From NCBI GenBank assembly GCA_021325385.1, contig JAJPHH010000127.1:1-64000 (forward strand): a stretch of DNA of 64,000 bases. Direction: 5' to 3'. The DNA is from Alphaproteobacteria bacterium (GTDB lineage: Bacteria; Pseudomonadota; Alphaproteobacteria; Rhizobiales; Beijerinckiaceae). The position numbers were made by a program, and so were the translations under genes. Position 1 is the first letter of the stretch; each line of letters opens with the position of its first letter. Below, piece by piece: positions 7,349 through 17,139 of the stretch. The notes beneath the pieces are model-generated. The model was given only the letters and a program-made list of their open reading frames with translations, ran no database searches and was not told the origin of the DNA.

Positions 7349-10300
7349 TCAGCCCGCCGAGGCGGACTGACGGGAATAGCCAGGCCGCAAATCGACGCCG
7401 CTTTCCTGCAGCGCGTCGATAAATTCGCCGACCTCGGCCCGCTCGGCCTCGTCGAGATGGACCGCGGCCAAGCTCTCGGCGAGCGTGAAACTCTGCTCGT
7501 CCTGTCCCTGCGAGGCGAGCACCTGGCCGGCCAGCTCCATTACGTTGAACCCGCCCGCCAAGCCGCTGAGCGGCGCGTCCAGGCCGAACCGCTCTTCGAG
7601 CCCGAGCGTCAGCTCGACCGCCATCAGCGAGTCCAGGCCGATTTCCGACAGCGGCTTGGTCTTGCTGACGTCCTCGCGCGGCAAGCGCAGGATGCGCGCA
7701 AGCTCTTCGATGATGATGTTGGCGACTTCGCGTCGGGCTTCGTCCGGCGGCAGCCGCGCGGCGAGTTCCCGCAAGTCGACGACGTTGCGCGAAGGCGCAG
7801 CCGCGCCGTCGCCATTGAGCAAGCGCTTGTAGCTCGGCGAATTCAGCAGCGGCAGATGAGCTTTGGCGGTCGACCAATTCATGTCGGCGATGACCATGAG
7901 CCCATCGCCGCCGCCGCCGCTCTCGAGAGAGAGGGCCTCGGCCATGAGATTGAGCGCAGTCCGTGCGTCGATCCCTTTAACGCCGGCGCGGCTCGCCAAA
8001 GAATCGAGAGTCGCGCTCTTACGCGCCAGCACGCCGACGTCGGAGATCGCGCCCCAGGCGATCGCCAGCGCCGGGAGCCCCGCTTCGCGGCGGCGCCGGG
8101 CGAGGCCTTCAAGGAAGCCGTTCGCGGCGACATAGGCGCCCTGGCCGGGATTGCCGATGATCGTCGTCGCCGACGAGAACAGGACGAAATAATCGAGCGC
8201 CAAATCTCGGGTCAGATGATCGAGAATTTCGGCGCCCGCAATCTTCGGCCATAGGACCTTGACCAGCCGCGCCTCGTCCGTATTGGCTATAATCGCATCG
8301 TCAAGGACCATCGCGGCATGGATGACGCCAGCGAGCGGCGGCATCGAAGCGGCGATCTTTTCGAAAAGCGCATGGGCGGATTTTCGGTCGGCGATGTCGA
8401 GCGCTTCGACCAGGACCTCTGCGCCGCGGCTACGCATGAGTTCGACCGCCTCGCGCGCCTCCTCGGTCGAGGCGCCGGAGCGACCGACGAGAACGAGATG
8501 ACGCGCGCCGCGCTCGACCAGCCAGTTCGCCGCCGCGAGGCCAAAGCCGCCGAGCCCGCCGGTGATGAGATGCGCGCCCTGCGGGTTGACCGAGAAGGCG
8601 CGCCGCTTGAACCTCGCCGCCGCGCTCCCTTTCGGCGGCCGCACCAGAATCTTGCCGATATGGCCGGATTGCTGCATCAGGCGCATCGCCTCGACGATCT
8701 CGCTATGGGCGAAAACGCCGTAGGGCAACGGCGACAAATCGCCGGACGAGAACAGGGCCAAGACTTCGGCGAAGAGCCGCCGCGACATGTCCGGCCGCGA
8801 CTTCAGCAACTGGTCGAGATCGACGCCGAAATAGCTCAAATTGCGCCGGAACGGCCTCAAACCAATCGGCGTGTTGGCGAGATAGTCGCGTTTTCCCAAT
8901 TCGACGAAGCGGCCGAAAGGTTGCAGCAGGCCGAGGCTGCGCTCCATGGCTTCGCCGGCGAGCGAATTCAAGACCACCGCGACGCCGCGCCCCTCCGTCG
9001 CCGCCATGACGTCGTCGACGAAAGCGCCAGAACGAGAATCGAAGGCGTGTTCCGCGCCCAGCGCGCGAGCGAGATCGCGCTTTTCCGGCGAGCCGGCCGT
9101 CACAATGGCGCGCGCGCCGCGCCATTGCGCAATTTGCAACGCCGCGAGGCCGACGCCGCCGGCGCCGCCATGGATGAGGACCCATTCGCCAGCCTGCAAA
9201 TCGGCGCAAGATACGAGCCCATAATAGGCGGTCAGGAAGGCCACCGGGATGGTCGCCGCCGCCTCGCAGGAAATCGTCCGCGGCAAGGCGGCGACGTGAT
9301 CGGCGTCGACAGTCACATGCGCGCTGAACGCGCCGCCGCAGAAACCGACGACCTCGTCGTTCACCCGCAAGTTGCTCACGCCGGGCCCGACCCTGGTCAC
9401 GCGTCCGGAAAATTCGAGGCCCAAAGTCGGCCCGGCGAAGCCGTCTTCGAGCATTTCGTCCGGGAGGATCGACAACGACCACATGACGTCGCGGAAATTG
9501 AGGCCGGTCGCCGTTACTTCCACCTCGACCTCGCCCGCTTCGGGCGCCCGCCGCGGCGTCGGCCGCCAAGTCAAGCGATCGAGTCCGCCGTCGACGCCTT
9601 TTTCGAGACGATAGGTCCTTTCCCCCTCGAAATCCTCTGAGGCCCGCTCGACGTCCGGCGCTTCATAGCGCAGTGCTTTGATGGTCTCATCGTCGATCGC
9701 AACATCCGTCTCGTCGGCTTTGGAGAGGACAAAAGCGGCCAGCCGCCGCGCGATTTTGGGCGTCTCGCCCGCAATGTCGATCCGTCGGAAGTCGATCGTC
9801 GGGGCCTCGTTGGCGAGCGCGCGCACGAAGCTCAAGACCGCCTCCGCAGCGGGCCGATCCGCGCCGCGAACGGTCGCGAAAACCTGCAGCTTGCCGCCGC
9901 TCGGCCGGAATGCGAGGTCCTTTAACGCCAAGCAATGCGCCGCAACCCGGGCGACGCCGTCGCCCTTGGCCTCGCCGGCCAGCCAGATGAGCTTCGCCGC
10001 TTTGTCCGTCTTGAGCGCGGCAATCTCCTTCAGACTGGCAAAACGGCAAACCGCGCCGCCGGCCGTCAGCGCGTCCTTCAAAGACCGCGCGAAGGCGTCG
10101 TCCTCGCGGGCTTCGCGCAAGATGACGACTTCGCTTTCAGCGGCCGCTTTCGCTGGCTTGGCCGGCGCCTGGGCCTGGACGATGATGGCCGGGTCGGACT
10201 CCGTGCCGATTTCGGCCGCGTCCGTCTCGGAAAATCCGGCTCGCGAAAACAGCGAACGCCATTCTTCGCTCGTCCGCAGACGAGCGCCGTCATCGCCGAA

Positions 10301-13300
10301 CCAATCCTCGTCCAAGCCGAAGACGAGATCTTGGAACAAGGACGGGGCCGGCTCCACCGCGATGAGCGCGGCGTTCGACGCGCATTTTTCGAGCAAGCGG
10401 GGGAGCGCGCCGCGATTGGCGCAAAGGCGCGATAAGCCTCCCGCGCTGACGACGAGATCGAAGCCGCTCTCCGGCAGCGCGTCGAGATCGCCGCAGAACG
10501 TCGTCTCGGGCGCGTGGCCATGGCTGATTCGCGCCCGCTCGAGCCGTCGCGCGTCCGTATCGAGAATGGTCACGGCCGCGCCGCTCGCGGCGGCGAAGCG
10601 CAGCGTCTCGACGGTGGTCGGGCCATTGCCGATTTGCAAAATCCGCAAAGCCGGCGCGTTCGGCGACGATTCGGCGATCCTGTCGAGGCGCGCGCCCAAA
10701 GTCTTGGCCGCGGCGAGCGCGCAGGGCGAGCGCAATTCGAAAGCCTCGCGCGCCGCTTCCGGCGGCGCCGTTAGCGCGCCGACGCCGCGGCCGAAATCGC
10801 GCAAAGTCGCGCCCATCCGGGCGGCCAGCAGAATTTCCGTGGCGCGATGGGGATGTTGGGCGGCGAGACTGAAAAAGACCGCCTCGGGCGACGGCATGGC
10901 CTGATCGCCGATCCGATACGCGCCGCCTTCGCGCGCGACCAGGCCGCTCGTCAGCAAAGCGGCGAACAGGGATTCGGCCCAGCGCCGACGCTCGGGGGAA
11001 AGCCGGCCGGTTACGACGAGTTCCTCGATGTCAACAACGCCGTTGACGCTGAGCGCGCGCGCCAAGTCGAAGGCGGCGGCGCTGGCCCAGCCTTCGATCA
11101 AAACTGCGTCCGGCGGCAATTCGGGCTCGGCGCGGCTTTCCTTCGCCGCGACGCGAAGATTGCAGCCGGGCTCGGCGACAGAAATCGGGGCCGCGGCCGG
11201 GATCCAAGTGCGAACCAATCCGGTCTGCGCGAGACTTAAATCCGCGCGACCGCGCATCGCCTGATAACGCGCGCCTCTAAGCACGGCCGAAAGCTCGCCT
11301 TGATCGTCGAACAATTCGAAATCGGCGATGATGACTCGTGCGTCGCGCCGCTTGACGCGGATTTGAGCGCGGGCGAGCTGAGCGCCCGGCTTCAACAGCC
11401 TCACTTCGTCGAAGCGCACCGGCAGATAGGCGTTGGCGCGGGCGTCGGCTTGATCGAACAGCAGGATCAAGCCATGGAAACAGGAATCGAGCCGCGCCGG
11501 ATCGAGCCCATAACGGGCGTCGCCCGGTTCGGGCGTCAACTCGACGCCGATCGCGTCGAACCCGGTTCGCGCCGCGCGAGCGAGCCGCCGGTAGGCCGGG
11601 CCGAATTCAAGGCCTGAGCGCAGCGCCCGCTCATAGATGAGCGCCGCGCTGTCGGCAGCAGCCGCGATCGGCGCCGGCGCACCGCTCTCTGCGGCTGGGC
11701 CAGGCTTCAGGACGATGCCGCCGCGCGCGTGGAGGGCGAAAGCCGCCTTGCTGAGCCGCGGCCGGCTCATGATTTCGATCGTCGCGGTCGAAGCCGAAAT
11801 CCGGCACAGGATTTCGCGCGACGAATTGGCGGCGAAGACCAGCGGCTGGAGGATTTCGAAGCCGTTCAAGGCGACGCCGTCATCGCCCTTCCAGTCGCGG
11901 GCGACGGCGATCGCCATCTCGATGAAAGCCGCGCCTGGCAAGATGGTCTGCCCGTCGACGCGGTGATCGGCCAAAGCCGGCTCGACATCCGGATCGAGCA
12001 CGGCGCGCCATTCGAGCGATTCGAGATTGTCCCGCGCGCCGACCAGCGGGTGGCGCGGACGCACGCTGTATTTTCCGGTCGCCTCAGTCGTCTCGCCATA
12101 ACGATAGACGGCGCGACGCCAAGGATAGGCCGGCAAATCCGTCCCGGCGCCCGGGTCGGGCCCGAAACTCGTTTCGCGATCGACTTCCGCGCCGGAAGCG
12201 AGCAGCCTTGTGACCGAACGTTCGAACGGGTCGCCATCGAGCTCCTTCGAGCGGTCGTCCAAAGCCATATCGACGAAGGCGGCGACGTCGTGATGTTCGA
12301 GCGTGTCGCGGATATGGCCCTTGAGCGGGCCGTTGGGGCCAATTTCGAGAAATACCCGCTTGCCCAATTCGATCGCGTATTCCACGCCTTCGTGGAACAG
12401 CACCTTTTCGCGAACATTGCGCCACCAATAGAGCGCGTTCGCCGATTGGCCGGGCATGATTCCGGGCGCGATCGTCGACAGGAACGGCGTCTTGCCGGCT
12501 GACGGCGAAAGCTCGGCCAGGTCCCTGATCAGGTGACGGCGGACCGGCTCCATGAAGGAGGTGTGGAACGGATAGGCGAGGTCGAGCTGCCGCGCCCGCA
12601 ATTTGCGCTTCGACGCCGCTTTGGCGAGAGCCTCGAGGGCCGAATAAGGCCCCGCCGCGACGACGCATTGGTGCGAATTGTGGGCGGCGACGGCGAGGCT
12701 CGGGAATTCCGCGACCAAGGCTTCGGCCGCCTCGCGCGGCCCGAGAATCACCGACATGCCGCCGGCGTTTTCGGTCAGCTCCTGATGCCGGCTGCGGTGG
12801 TAGATGACCTTGACCGCATCTTCGAGCGAAAGAATGCCGGCGGCTTCGGCCGCGGCGACCTCGCCAACGCTATGGCCCATCACCAACGAAGGGCGCACGC
12901 CGAGCTTGGCCAATGCGCGCACGCTGGCCGCCTGGATGGCGAAGACCAGCGGCTGAGCGATGCTGGCGCGCGGCAGGTCGTGGCGCAAATTGGGCGAGAA
13001 CATCTCGTCGGTCAGAGACCAGCCCGCCAACGGTTTGAAGACCGCGTCGACCGCAGCGAAGGCGTCGCGGAAATCTTTGCTGGCCCGGAACGCCGCCTGG
13101 CCCATGCCCGGCCATTGCGAGCCGTTGCCGGAAAAGACGAAAACGATCGAGCCGTCGCCGTCGACCGCGACGCCGCGAGCGGCTTTGCGGTCGATTTCGC
13201 CTGATCGCGCGAACCGCGACAAAGCCTCGGTCAAGTCGGCGCGGTCGTCGGCGACCAGCGCCAAGCGCTGGGGCATGCGCTCGCGCCGATAAGCGGTCGC

Positions 13301-14740
13301 AGCCACGACCCGGCGGCCTTCCTCCTGGCCAGTTTCGGCGAGGCGGTCCGCATAGGCGCCGGCCAAAGCGCGCAAAGCGCCTTCGCTCTGCGCCGACAAC
13401 ATCAGGTAGCGCGGCTCCGCCTTTCCTTCCGCGAGAACGATCGGCGGATCGGAGATAACGACATGGGCGTTGGTGCCGCCGAAGCCGAAAGAACTCACGC
13501 CGGCAAAGCGCGGCGCGCCGGTCCGCGCCAACGGCGTCGGCTCAGCGGTGACCTTGAGGTTCAATCCGGCGAAATCGATGTTCGGATTAGGGTTTTTGAA
13601 ATGGAGCGACTTCGGGGCGCGGTCGTGTTCGAGGACCAGCATCGCCTTCATCAGCCCGGCCAGGCCGGAAGCCGGCTCGGTATGGCCTATATTGGTCTTG
13701 ATCGAGCCGATCGGCAGCGGATTTTCGCGCGCTTTGCCGAGCACGGCGCCGAGCGCCGAGGCCTCGACCGGGTCGCCCGCTTGAGTGCCGGTGCCATGCG
13801 CCTCGACATAGACGACCGAATCCGGCGCGACGCCGGCCCGGTCATAAACGGTGCGCAACAATTCGGATTGGTGCGCCAGAGACGGCAGCGAGACGCCGTT
13901 GGTGCGACCGTCCGAATTAACGCCCGCCCCGCAAATCACCGCGTGAATCCGATCGCCGTCCTTGACCGCCCGGTCGAGCCGCTTCAAGGCGAGGACGACG
14001 CCGCCCTCGGAGCGGACATAGCCGTCCGCCTCGGCCGAAAAGGCCTGGCAGAGGCCGGTCGGGGACAACATGGTCGCTTGGGAGAAGCTGACGAAACCAT
14101 AGGGGCTCGCCAAGATGTTGACGCCGCCGACCAGGGCCGCGTCGATGTCGCCATGGGCGAGAGCCTGGCAGGCCTCATGGAGGGCGACCAACGACGAAGA
14201 GCAGGCCGTGTCGATGGTCAGGCTTGGCCCGTGCAGGTCGAAAATATAGGAAAGTCGGTTGGAAATGATCGAGAGCGCATTGCCGGTCGCGTAATAGGCG
14301 TCGGTCAAGGCCGGATCGTGCAGGCCGATGATCGAATAATCCAGCGCCGAGGCGCCGACATAGACGCCGGTTTTGGTGCCGGCCAGGCTCGAAGGGGCGA
14401 AGCCCGCGTTTTCGCAGGCTTCGAACGCCAGCTCCAGCAGCAGGCGCTGCTGCGGATCGATCTGTTCGGCTTCGCGCGGCGAAATGCGAAAGACGCTTGG
14501 GTCGAAGCCCCAAATGTCGTCGAGCACGCCGGCGGCGAAGGTGTAGCTACGGCCGCGCTCCTTGGTCCGGGGGTGATAATGCAGGCTGTGCGGCCAACGA
14601 TCGGCCGGGATTTTCGACACCGCGCAGCCGCCGGAATCCATCAGCTCCCACAAAGCTAATGGATTTGGCGCCCCTGGCAGTCGGCAAGCCCGACCAATGA
14701 TCGCAATTTGAGTCCGGTCAATCGGTAAGCTGTAACGCAA
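7349..14740 (-). CDS. Type I polyketide/fatty-acid synthase, KS-AT-DH-(MT)-ER-KR-ACP
   Basis: This is a single-module, highly reducing synthase of 2463 residues. KS spans about 10-430 with active Cys180 (DTACSSS), His315 (EAHGTGT) and His353 (NIGHTE). AT spans about 530-850 with Ser624 (GHSVGE) and a YPFH motif, closer to malonyl- than methylmalonyl-specific ATs. DH spans about 895-1165 with His926 (HRVDGQTILPG) and Asp1085. A methyltransferase-like region lies at about 1250-1515, but its SAM motif is weak (LQIGNGPTT). ER spans 1720-2035 (HGGAGGVGLAA), and KR 2050-2290 (LITGGLGGFGLAA, Ser2190, Tyr2203). ACP lies at 2335-2410 with phosphopantetheine Ser2371 (GLDSLMA). No thioesterase follows. 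The layout resembles rhizobial RkpA, a synthase needed for capsular K-antigen, so a lipid or acyl component of the surface glycan is a reasonable inference. Confidence 0.95.
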   Translation of the reverse strand: MRYSLPIDRTQIAIIGRACRLPGAPNPLALWELMDSGGCAVSKIPADRWPHSLHYHPRTKERGRSYTFAAGVLDDIWGFDPSVFRISPREAEQIDPQQRLLLELAFEACENAGFAPSSLAGTKTGVYVGASALDYSIIGLHDPALTDAYYATGNALSIISNRLSYIFDLHGPSLTIDTACSSSLVALHEACQALAHGDIDAALVGGVNILASPYGFVSFSQATMLSPTGLCQAFSAEADGYVRSEGGVVLALKRLDRAVKDGDRIHAVICGAGVNSDGRTNGVSLPSLAHQSELLRTVYDRAGVAPDSVVYVEAHGTGTQAGDPVEASALGAVLGKARENPLPIGSIKTNIGHTEPASGLAGLMKAMLVLEHDRAPKSLHFKNPNPNIDFAGLNLKVTAEPTPLARTGAPRFAGVSSFGFGGTNAHVVISDPPIVLAEGKAEPRYLMLSAQSEGALRALAGAYADRLAETGQEEGRRVVAATAYRRERMPQRLALVADDRADLTEALSRFARSGEIDRKAARGVAVDGDGSIVFVFSGNGSQWPGMGQAAFRASKDFRDAFAAVDAVFKPLAGWSLTDEMFSPNLRHDLPRASIAQPLVFAIQAASVRALAKLGVRPSLVMGHSVGEVAAAEAAGILSLEDAVKVIYHRSRHQELTENAGGMSVILGPREAAEALVAEFPSLAVAAHNSHQCVVAAGPYSALEALAKAASKRKLRARQLDLAYPFHTSFMEPVRRHLIRDLAELSPSAGKTPFLSTIAPGIMPGQSANALYWWRNVREKVLFHEGVEYAIELGKRVFLEIGPNGPLKGHIRDTLEHHDVAAFVDMALDDRSKELDGDPFERSVTRLLASGAEVDRETSFGPDPGAGTDLPAYPWRRAVYRYGETTEATGKYSVRPRHPLVGARDNLESLEWRAVLDPDVEPALADHRVDGQTILPGAAFIEMAIAVARDWKGDDGVALNGFEILQPLVFAANSSREILCRISASTATIEIMSRPRLSKAAFALHARGGIVLKPGPAAESGAPAPIAAAADSAALIYERALRSGLEFGPAYRRLARAARTGFDAIGVELTPEPGDARYGLDPARLDSCFHGLILLFDQADARANAYLPVRFDEVRLLKPGAQLARAQIRVKRRDARVIIADFELFDDQGELSAVLRGARYQAMRGRADLSLAQTGLVRTWIPAAAPISVAEPGCNLRVAAKESRAEPELPPDAVLIEGWASAAAFDLARALSVNGVVDIEELVVTGRLSPERRRWAESLFAALLTSGLVAREGGAYRIGDQAMPSPEAVFFSLAAQHPHRATEILLAARMGATLRDFGRGVGALTAPPEAAREAFELRSPCALAAAKTLGARLDRIAESSPNAPALRILQIGNGPTTVETLRFAAASGAAVTILDTDARRLERARISHGHAPETTFCGDLDALPESGFDLVVSAGGLSRLCANRGALPRLLEKCASNAALIAVEPAPSLFQDLVFGLDEDWFGDDGARLRTSEEWRSLFSRAGFSETDAAEIGTESDPAIIVQAQAPAKPAKAAAESEVVILREAREDDAFARSLKDALTAGGAVCRFASLKEIAALKTDKAAKLIWLAGEAKGDGVARVAAHCLALKDLAFRPSGGKLQVFATVRGADRPAAEAVLSFVRALANEAPTIDFRRIDIAGETPKIARRLAAFVLSKADETDVAIDDETIKALRYEAPDVERASEDFEGERTYRLEKGVDGGLDRLTWRPTPRRAPEAGEVEVEVTATGLNFRDVMWSLSILPDEMLEDGFAGPTLGLEFSGRVTRVGPGVSNLRVNDEVVGFCGGAFSAHVTVDADHVAALPRTISCEAAATIPVAFLTAYYGLVSCADLQAGEWVLIHGGAGGVGLAALQIAQWRGARAIVTAGSPEKRDLARALGAEHAFDSRSGAFVDDVMAATEGRGVAVVLNSLAGEAMERSLGLLQPFGRFVELGKRDYLANTPIGLRPFRRNLSYFGVDLDQLLKSRPDMSRRLFAEVLALFSSGDLSPLPYGVFAHSEIVEAMRLMQQSGHIGKILVRPPKGSAAARFKRRAFSVNPQGAHLITGGLGGFGLAAANWLVERGARHLVLVGRSGASTEEAREAVELMRSRGAEVLVEALDIADRKSAHALFEKIAASMPPLAGVIHAAMVLDDAIIANTDEARLVKVLWPKIAGAEILDHLTRDLALDYFVLFSSATTIIGNPGQGAYVAANGFLEGLARRRREAGLPALAIAWGAISDVGVLARKSATLDSLASRAGVKGIDARTALNLMAEALSLESGGGGDGLMVIADMNWSTAKAHLPLLNSPSYKRLLNGDGAAAPSRNVVDLRELAARLPPDEARREVANIIIEELARILRLPREDVSKTKPLSEIGLDSLMAVELTLGLEERFGLDAPLSGLAGGFNVMELAGQVLASQGQDEQSFTLAESLAAVHLDEAERAEVGEFIDALQESGVDLRPGYSRQSASAG

Positions 14741-15264
14741 AGCCCCATTCCGATTCTTGATTATGGATGCGAATACCGAAACGCAAAGACCCCCGCTACC
14801 CTCCCGGCTTTCATTGTTCGCCCGACGACCAGACTTTTGTTCGATTATTTCACAAATAAAACCATATTTGAAGGCGGCCCGGTACGCTGGAAAGCCGATC
14901 CAGACCGACGCATCACGACTTCGTGAAGCTTGGCGATACGCGACATTGCAAGCGGCGCTGCGGCGTTGGGCTAAGGGCTCAAGAAAGATACGTCAACCCG
15001 CGCGCGCGGAGAGGAATCGCGAAGAAGGGTTGTTCAGATTTGGGCGACATTGTTCAACCTCTTCCTAGGTGATTTGCGGCGTAGCGGCGGGCGGCTTGAG
15101 ACGCAAAAGAAATGGCGATATGCGCCAGATGCTTAGCGGCGGCTTGCCGGAGACCGGACTCGCCCGAGGAAAGGGGCCCGCGGTCGGCGGCGCGCGCTCA
15201 TCAACGGGTGGCGTTTTAGCCTTTCGCCATGTAGGGGTGGCGGCCTTCTGTCAGGACTTGATCT
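14741..15264. other. 524-nt intergenic region between divergent PKS and GT2 genes
   Basis: No convincing gene is visible: the short frames here have no ribosome site or recognisable protein. It must carry the promoters of the leftward PKS operon and the rightward glycosyltransferase. It is less GC-rich at 14820-14880. It includes a direct repeat TTGTTCA at 15030 and 15050. Confidence 0.5.
15030..15056. repeat. Direct repeat TTGTTCA, 20-bp period
   Basis: TTGTTCA occurs at 15030-15036 and 15050-15056, two helical turns apart, in the divergent promoter region. Such spacing suits a dimeric regulator, but seven-base repeats can occur by chance and no regulator gene is nearby. Confidence 0.25.
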
Positions 15265-17034
15265 TTGTTGGACTTTGTCGTCCGCGGCGTCGCCGCTCAA
15301 TTGAGAATGGCCCTGAAGCCCTTTCGACGGTCCTCGGGCCGCGCCGCAGCCTTTTTCGCCCATATCGTCTCGCTCGCCGCCGCCGAATCAGACCCTACGC
15401 CCCTCGCCGCTCCGTTCGTTTCGCTTGTCGTCCCTGTTTTCAACACGCCGCCGCGTTATCTCGACGACCTCGTCGCCTCGGTTCGCGCTCAAAAACCGGG
15501 AGCTTGGGAGTTGATCCTGTCCGACGACGGATCGACCGCGCCCGAGACGCGCGCCTGGCTCGACGGGCAAGCCAGCGCGCCTGACCTGCGCATCTTGCGA
15601 AACGCCCAAAATCGCGGCATCGCCGCCGCCACCAACGCCGGCGTCGAAACGGCGCAAGCGCCCTGGATCGGCCTCCTCGATCATGACGACGCGCTCGCGC
15701 CGTTCGCGTTGGAGCGAATCTGGCGCGCCTTGTCGGGGGCGCCAGACTGTCAGTTTCTCTATACGGACGAGGTGGTCGCGGACCGAAGGCTGCGCCCAAA
15801 AGACTTTTTCCTAAAGCCCGGCTTCGACCCGGTCCTGCTGTCCGGGGTGAACTATATCAATCATCTCTCACTGTACCGGCGCGAGATAGTCCTGAAATTA
15901 GGTGGGCTCCGCGAGGGATACGACGGTTCTCAGGACTACGATCTTGTGCTTCGCTACACCCGCACTATTCCGGCCGAAATGTGCGTTCACTTGCCCTATC
16001 CGGCTTACGTTTGGCGCCGAGATGGCGCGAGCTACAGCGCGAAATTTCTGGAGCGCGCCACACACAATGCGCGCCGGGCGCTGGCGGAAGCCTATTCCGC
16101 GAACTCGGCGCGGCCTTCGGTCGACGAGGCGATTGGCGGCCATCTTCATCGCATCCGGTTTGACTTAGCAAAGCGCAGTTGGCCGATTGTGTCGGTTATC
16201 ATTCCGAACCTTAATTCGGTCGAGCTCACTTCTCGGATCATTGGAGATTTAATTGAGAAAACCGACTATCCAAACCTCGAAATTATTGTCATCGACAACG
16301 GCGCAAATCATCCGAACGTCGCCACTTTGTATGAGAACCTGAAGCGGGGACGGGTTCCTTTACAGGTGATTACAAGGCAAGAGCCGCTTAACTTTTCTCA
16401 TATTTTCATCGGTGGTCTGGCGGCCGCGAGTGGCGAGCTCGTTTTGCTGCTCAACAACGATATCGAAATTTTGCAGCCGTATTGGCTCAGGGAAATGGTG
16501 TCCTGTTTCGACTATCCCAATGTAGGCGTGGTCGGCGCAAAGCTGCTTTATCCAAATCGCACGATCCAACATGTCGGCATGATCGTCGGATTCGGAGGAC
16601 GCGCCCGTCATTGGTATCTTCAGGAAAAGGAAAATTTTCCGGGACCCGCCGGACGACTCTGGGTACGCCAATCGCTAACTGCTGTCGCCGGCGCCTGCTT
16701 TCTCATCTCTAAGGACGCCGTCGAACAAATCGCTCGACTCAACAACGAGCGGTTCGCGAACTGCTTCGCCGATGTCGACCTTTGCATGCGAGCGCGAGAA
16801 GCAGGCTTGCGCGTTGTCTGGACCCCTTTCGCGACTCTCGTGAGGCGTCAGGCGATCGACCGCATCGCCAGGAGAACAGAGAAAGAGGCTGTTGGAGTTC
16901 CTCAACAACGGAGTAGAACATGCCTGCGTGACCCGGCCGACCACTCCATGGATTTTGCGATAAGCCCCTGGTACACCCTGGATCGACCAAAGCCGGAATG
17001 GGCTCGCCTGGCGCGGCTGCCTGGGGCGAGGTGA
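15265..17034 (+). CDS. Two-domain GT2 glycosyltransferase with aberrant C-terminus
   Basis: This is a 589-residue protein from TTG 15265; ATG 15307 is an alternative start (575 residues). The first GT2 (GT-A) domain, about residues 50-290, has SLVVPVFNT, LSDDGST, the catalytic LLDHDD and the LKPGFDP block. The second, about 310-540, has VSVIIPNLNS, VIDNGA, LLLNNDIE, GAKLLYP and the FADVDLC block. Family members then continue with a HHES-type motif and a short basic tail. Here the reading frame instead gives TLVRRQAIDRIARRT and an unrelated sequence, while the plus-one frame at about 16833-16880 reads E-A-S-G-D-R-P, as expected for a lost HHE-containing segment. This suggests indels near the end. 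Likely role: addition of two sugars in capsule or exopolysaccharide assembly. Confidence 0.8.
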   Translation: MLDFVVRGVAAQLRMALKPFRRSSGRAAAFFAHIVSLAAAESDPTPLAAPFVSLVVPVFNTPPRYLDDLVASVRAQKPGAWELILSDDGSTAPETRAWLDGQASAPDLRILRNAQNRGIAAATNAGVETAQAPWIGLLDHDDALAPFALERIWRALSGAPDCQFLYTDEVVADRRLRPKDFFLKPGFDPVLLSGVNYINHLSLYRREIVLKLGGLREGYDGSQDYDLVLRYTRTIPAEMCVHLPYPAYVWRRDGASYSAKFLERATHNARRALAEAYSANSARPSVDEAIGGHLHRIRFDLAKRSWPIVSVIIPNLNSVELTSRIIGDLIEKTDYPNLEIIVIDNGANHPNVATLYENLKRGRVPLQVITRQEPLNFSHIFIGGLAAASGELVLLLNNDIEILQPYWLREMVSCFDYPNVGVVGAKLLYPNRTIQHVGMIVGFGGRARHWYLQEKENFPGPAGRLWVRQSLTAVAGACFLISKDAVEQIARLNNERFANCFADVDLCMRAREAGLRVVWTPFATLVRRQAIDRIARRTEKEAVGVPQQRSRTCLRDPADHSMDFAISPWYTLDRPKPEWARLARLPGAR

Positions 17035-17139
17035 CCACCAGAAAAAATGTTGTATATCCTTCCTCGTTTGGCTGACGCGCAGAACACGCCGGACCGGTGG
17101 TTCGCCCGGTTCGCCGGCGTCTAGGCTGCTCAACTGACG

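Noticed and set aside
8318-9640. 440-codon open frame on the plus strand inside the PKS
   Set aside because: Antisense to conserved ER and KR domains; its protein is Arg/Asp-rich nonsense without motifs.
14757-15068. 103-codon frame in the PKS/GT2 intergenic region
   Set aside because: No ribosome site, no recognisable protein pattern, and it overlaps the expected PKS promoter.
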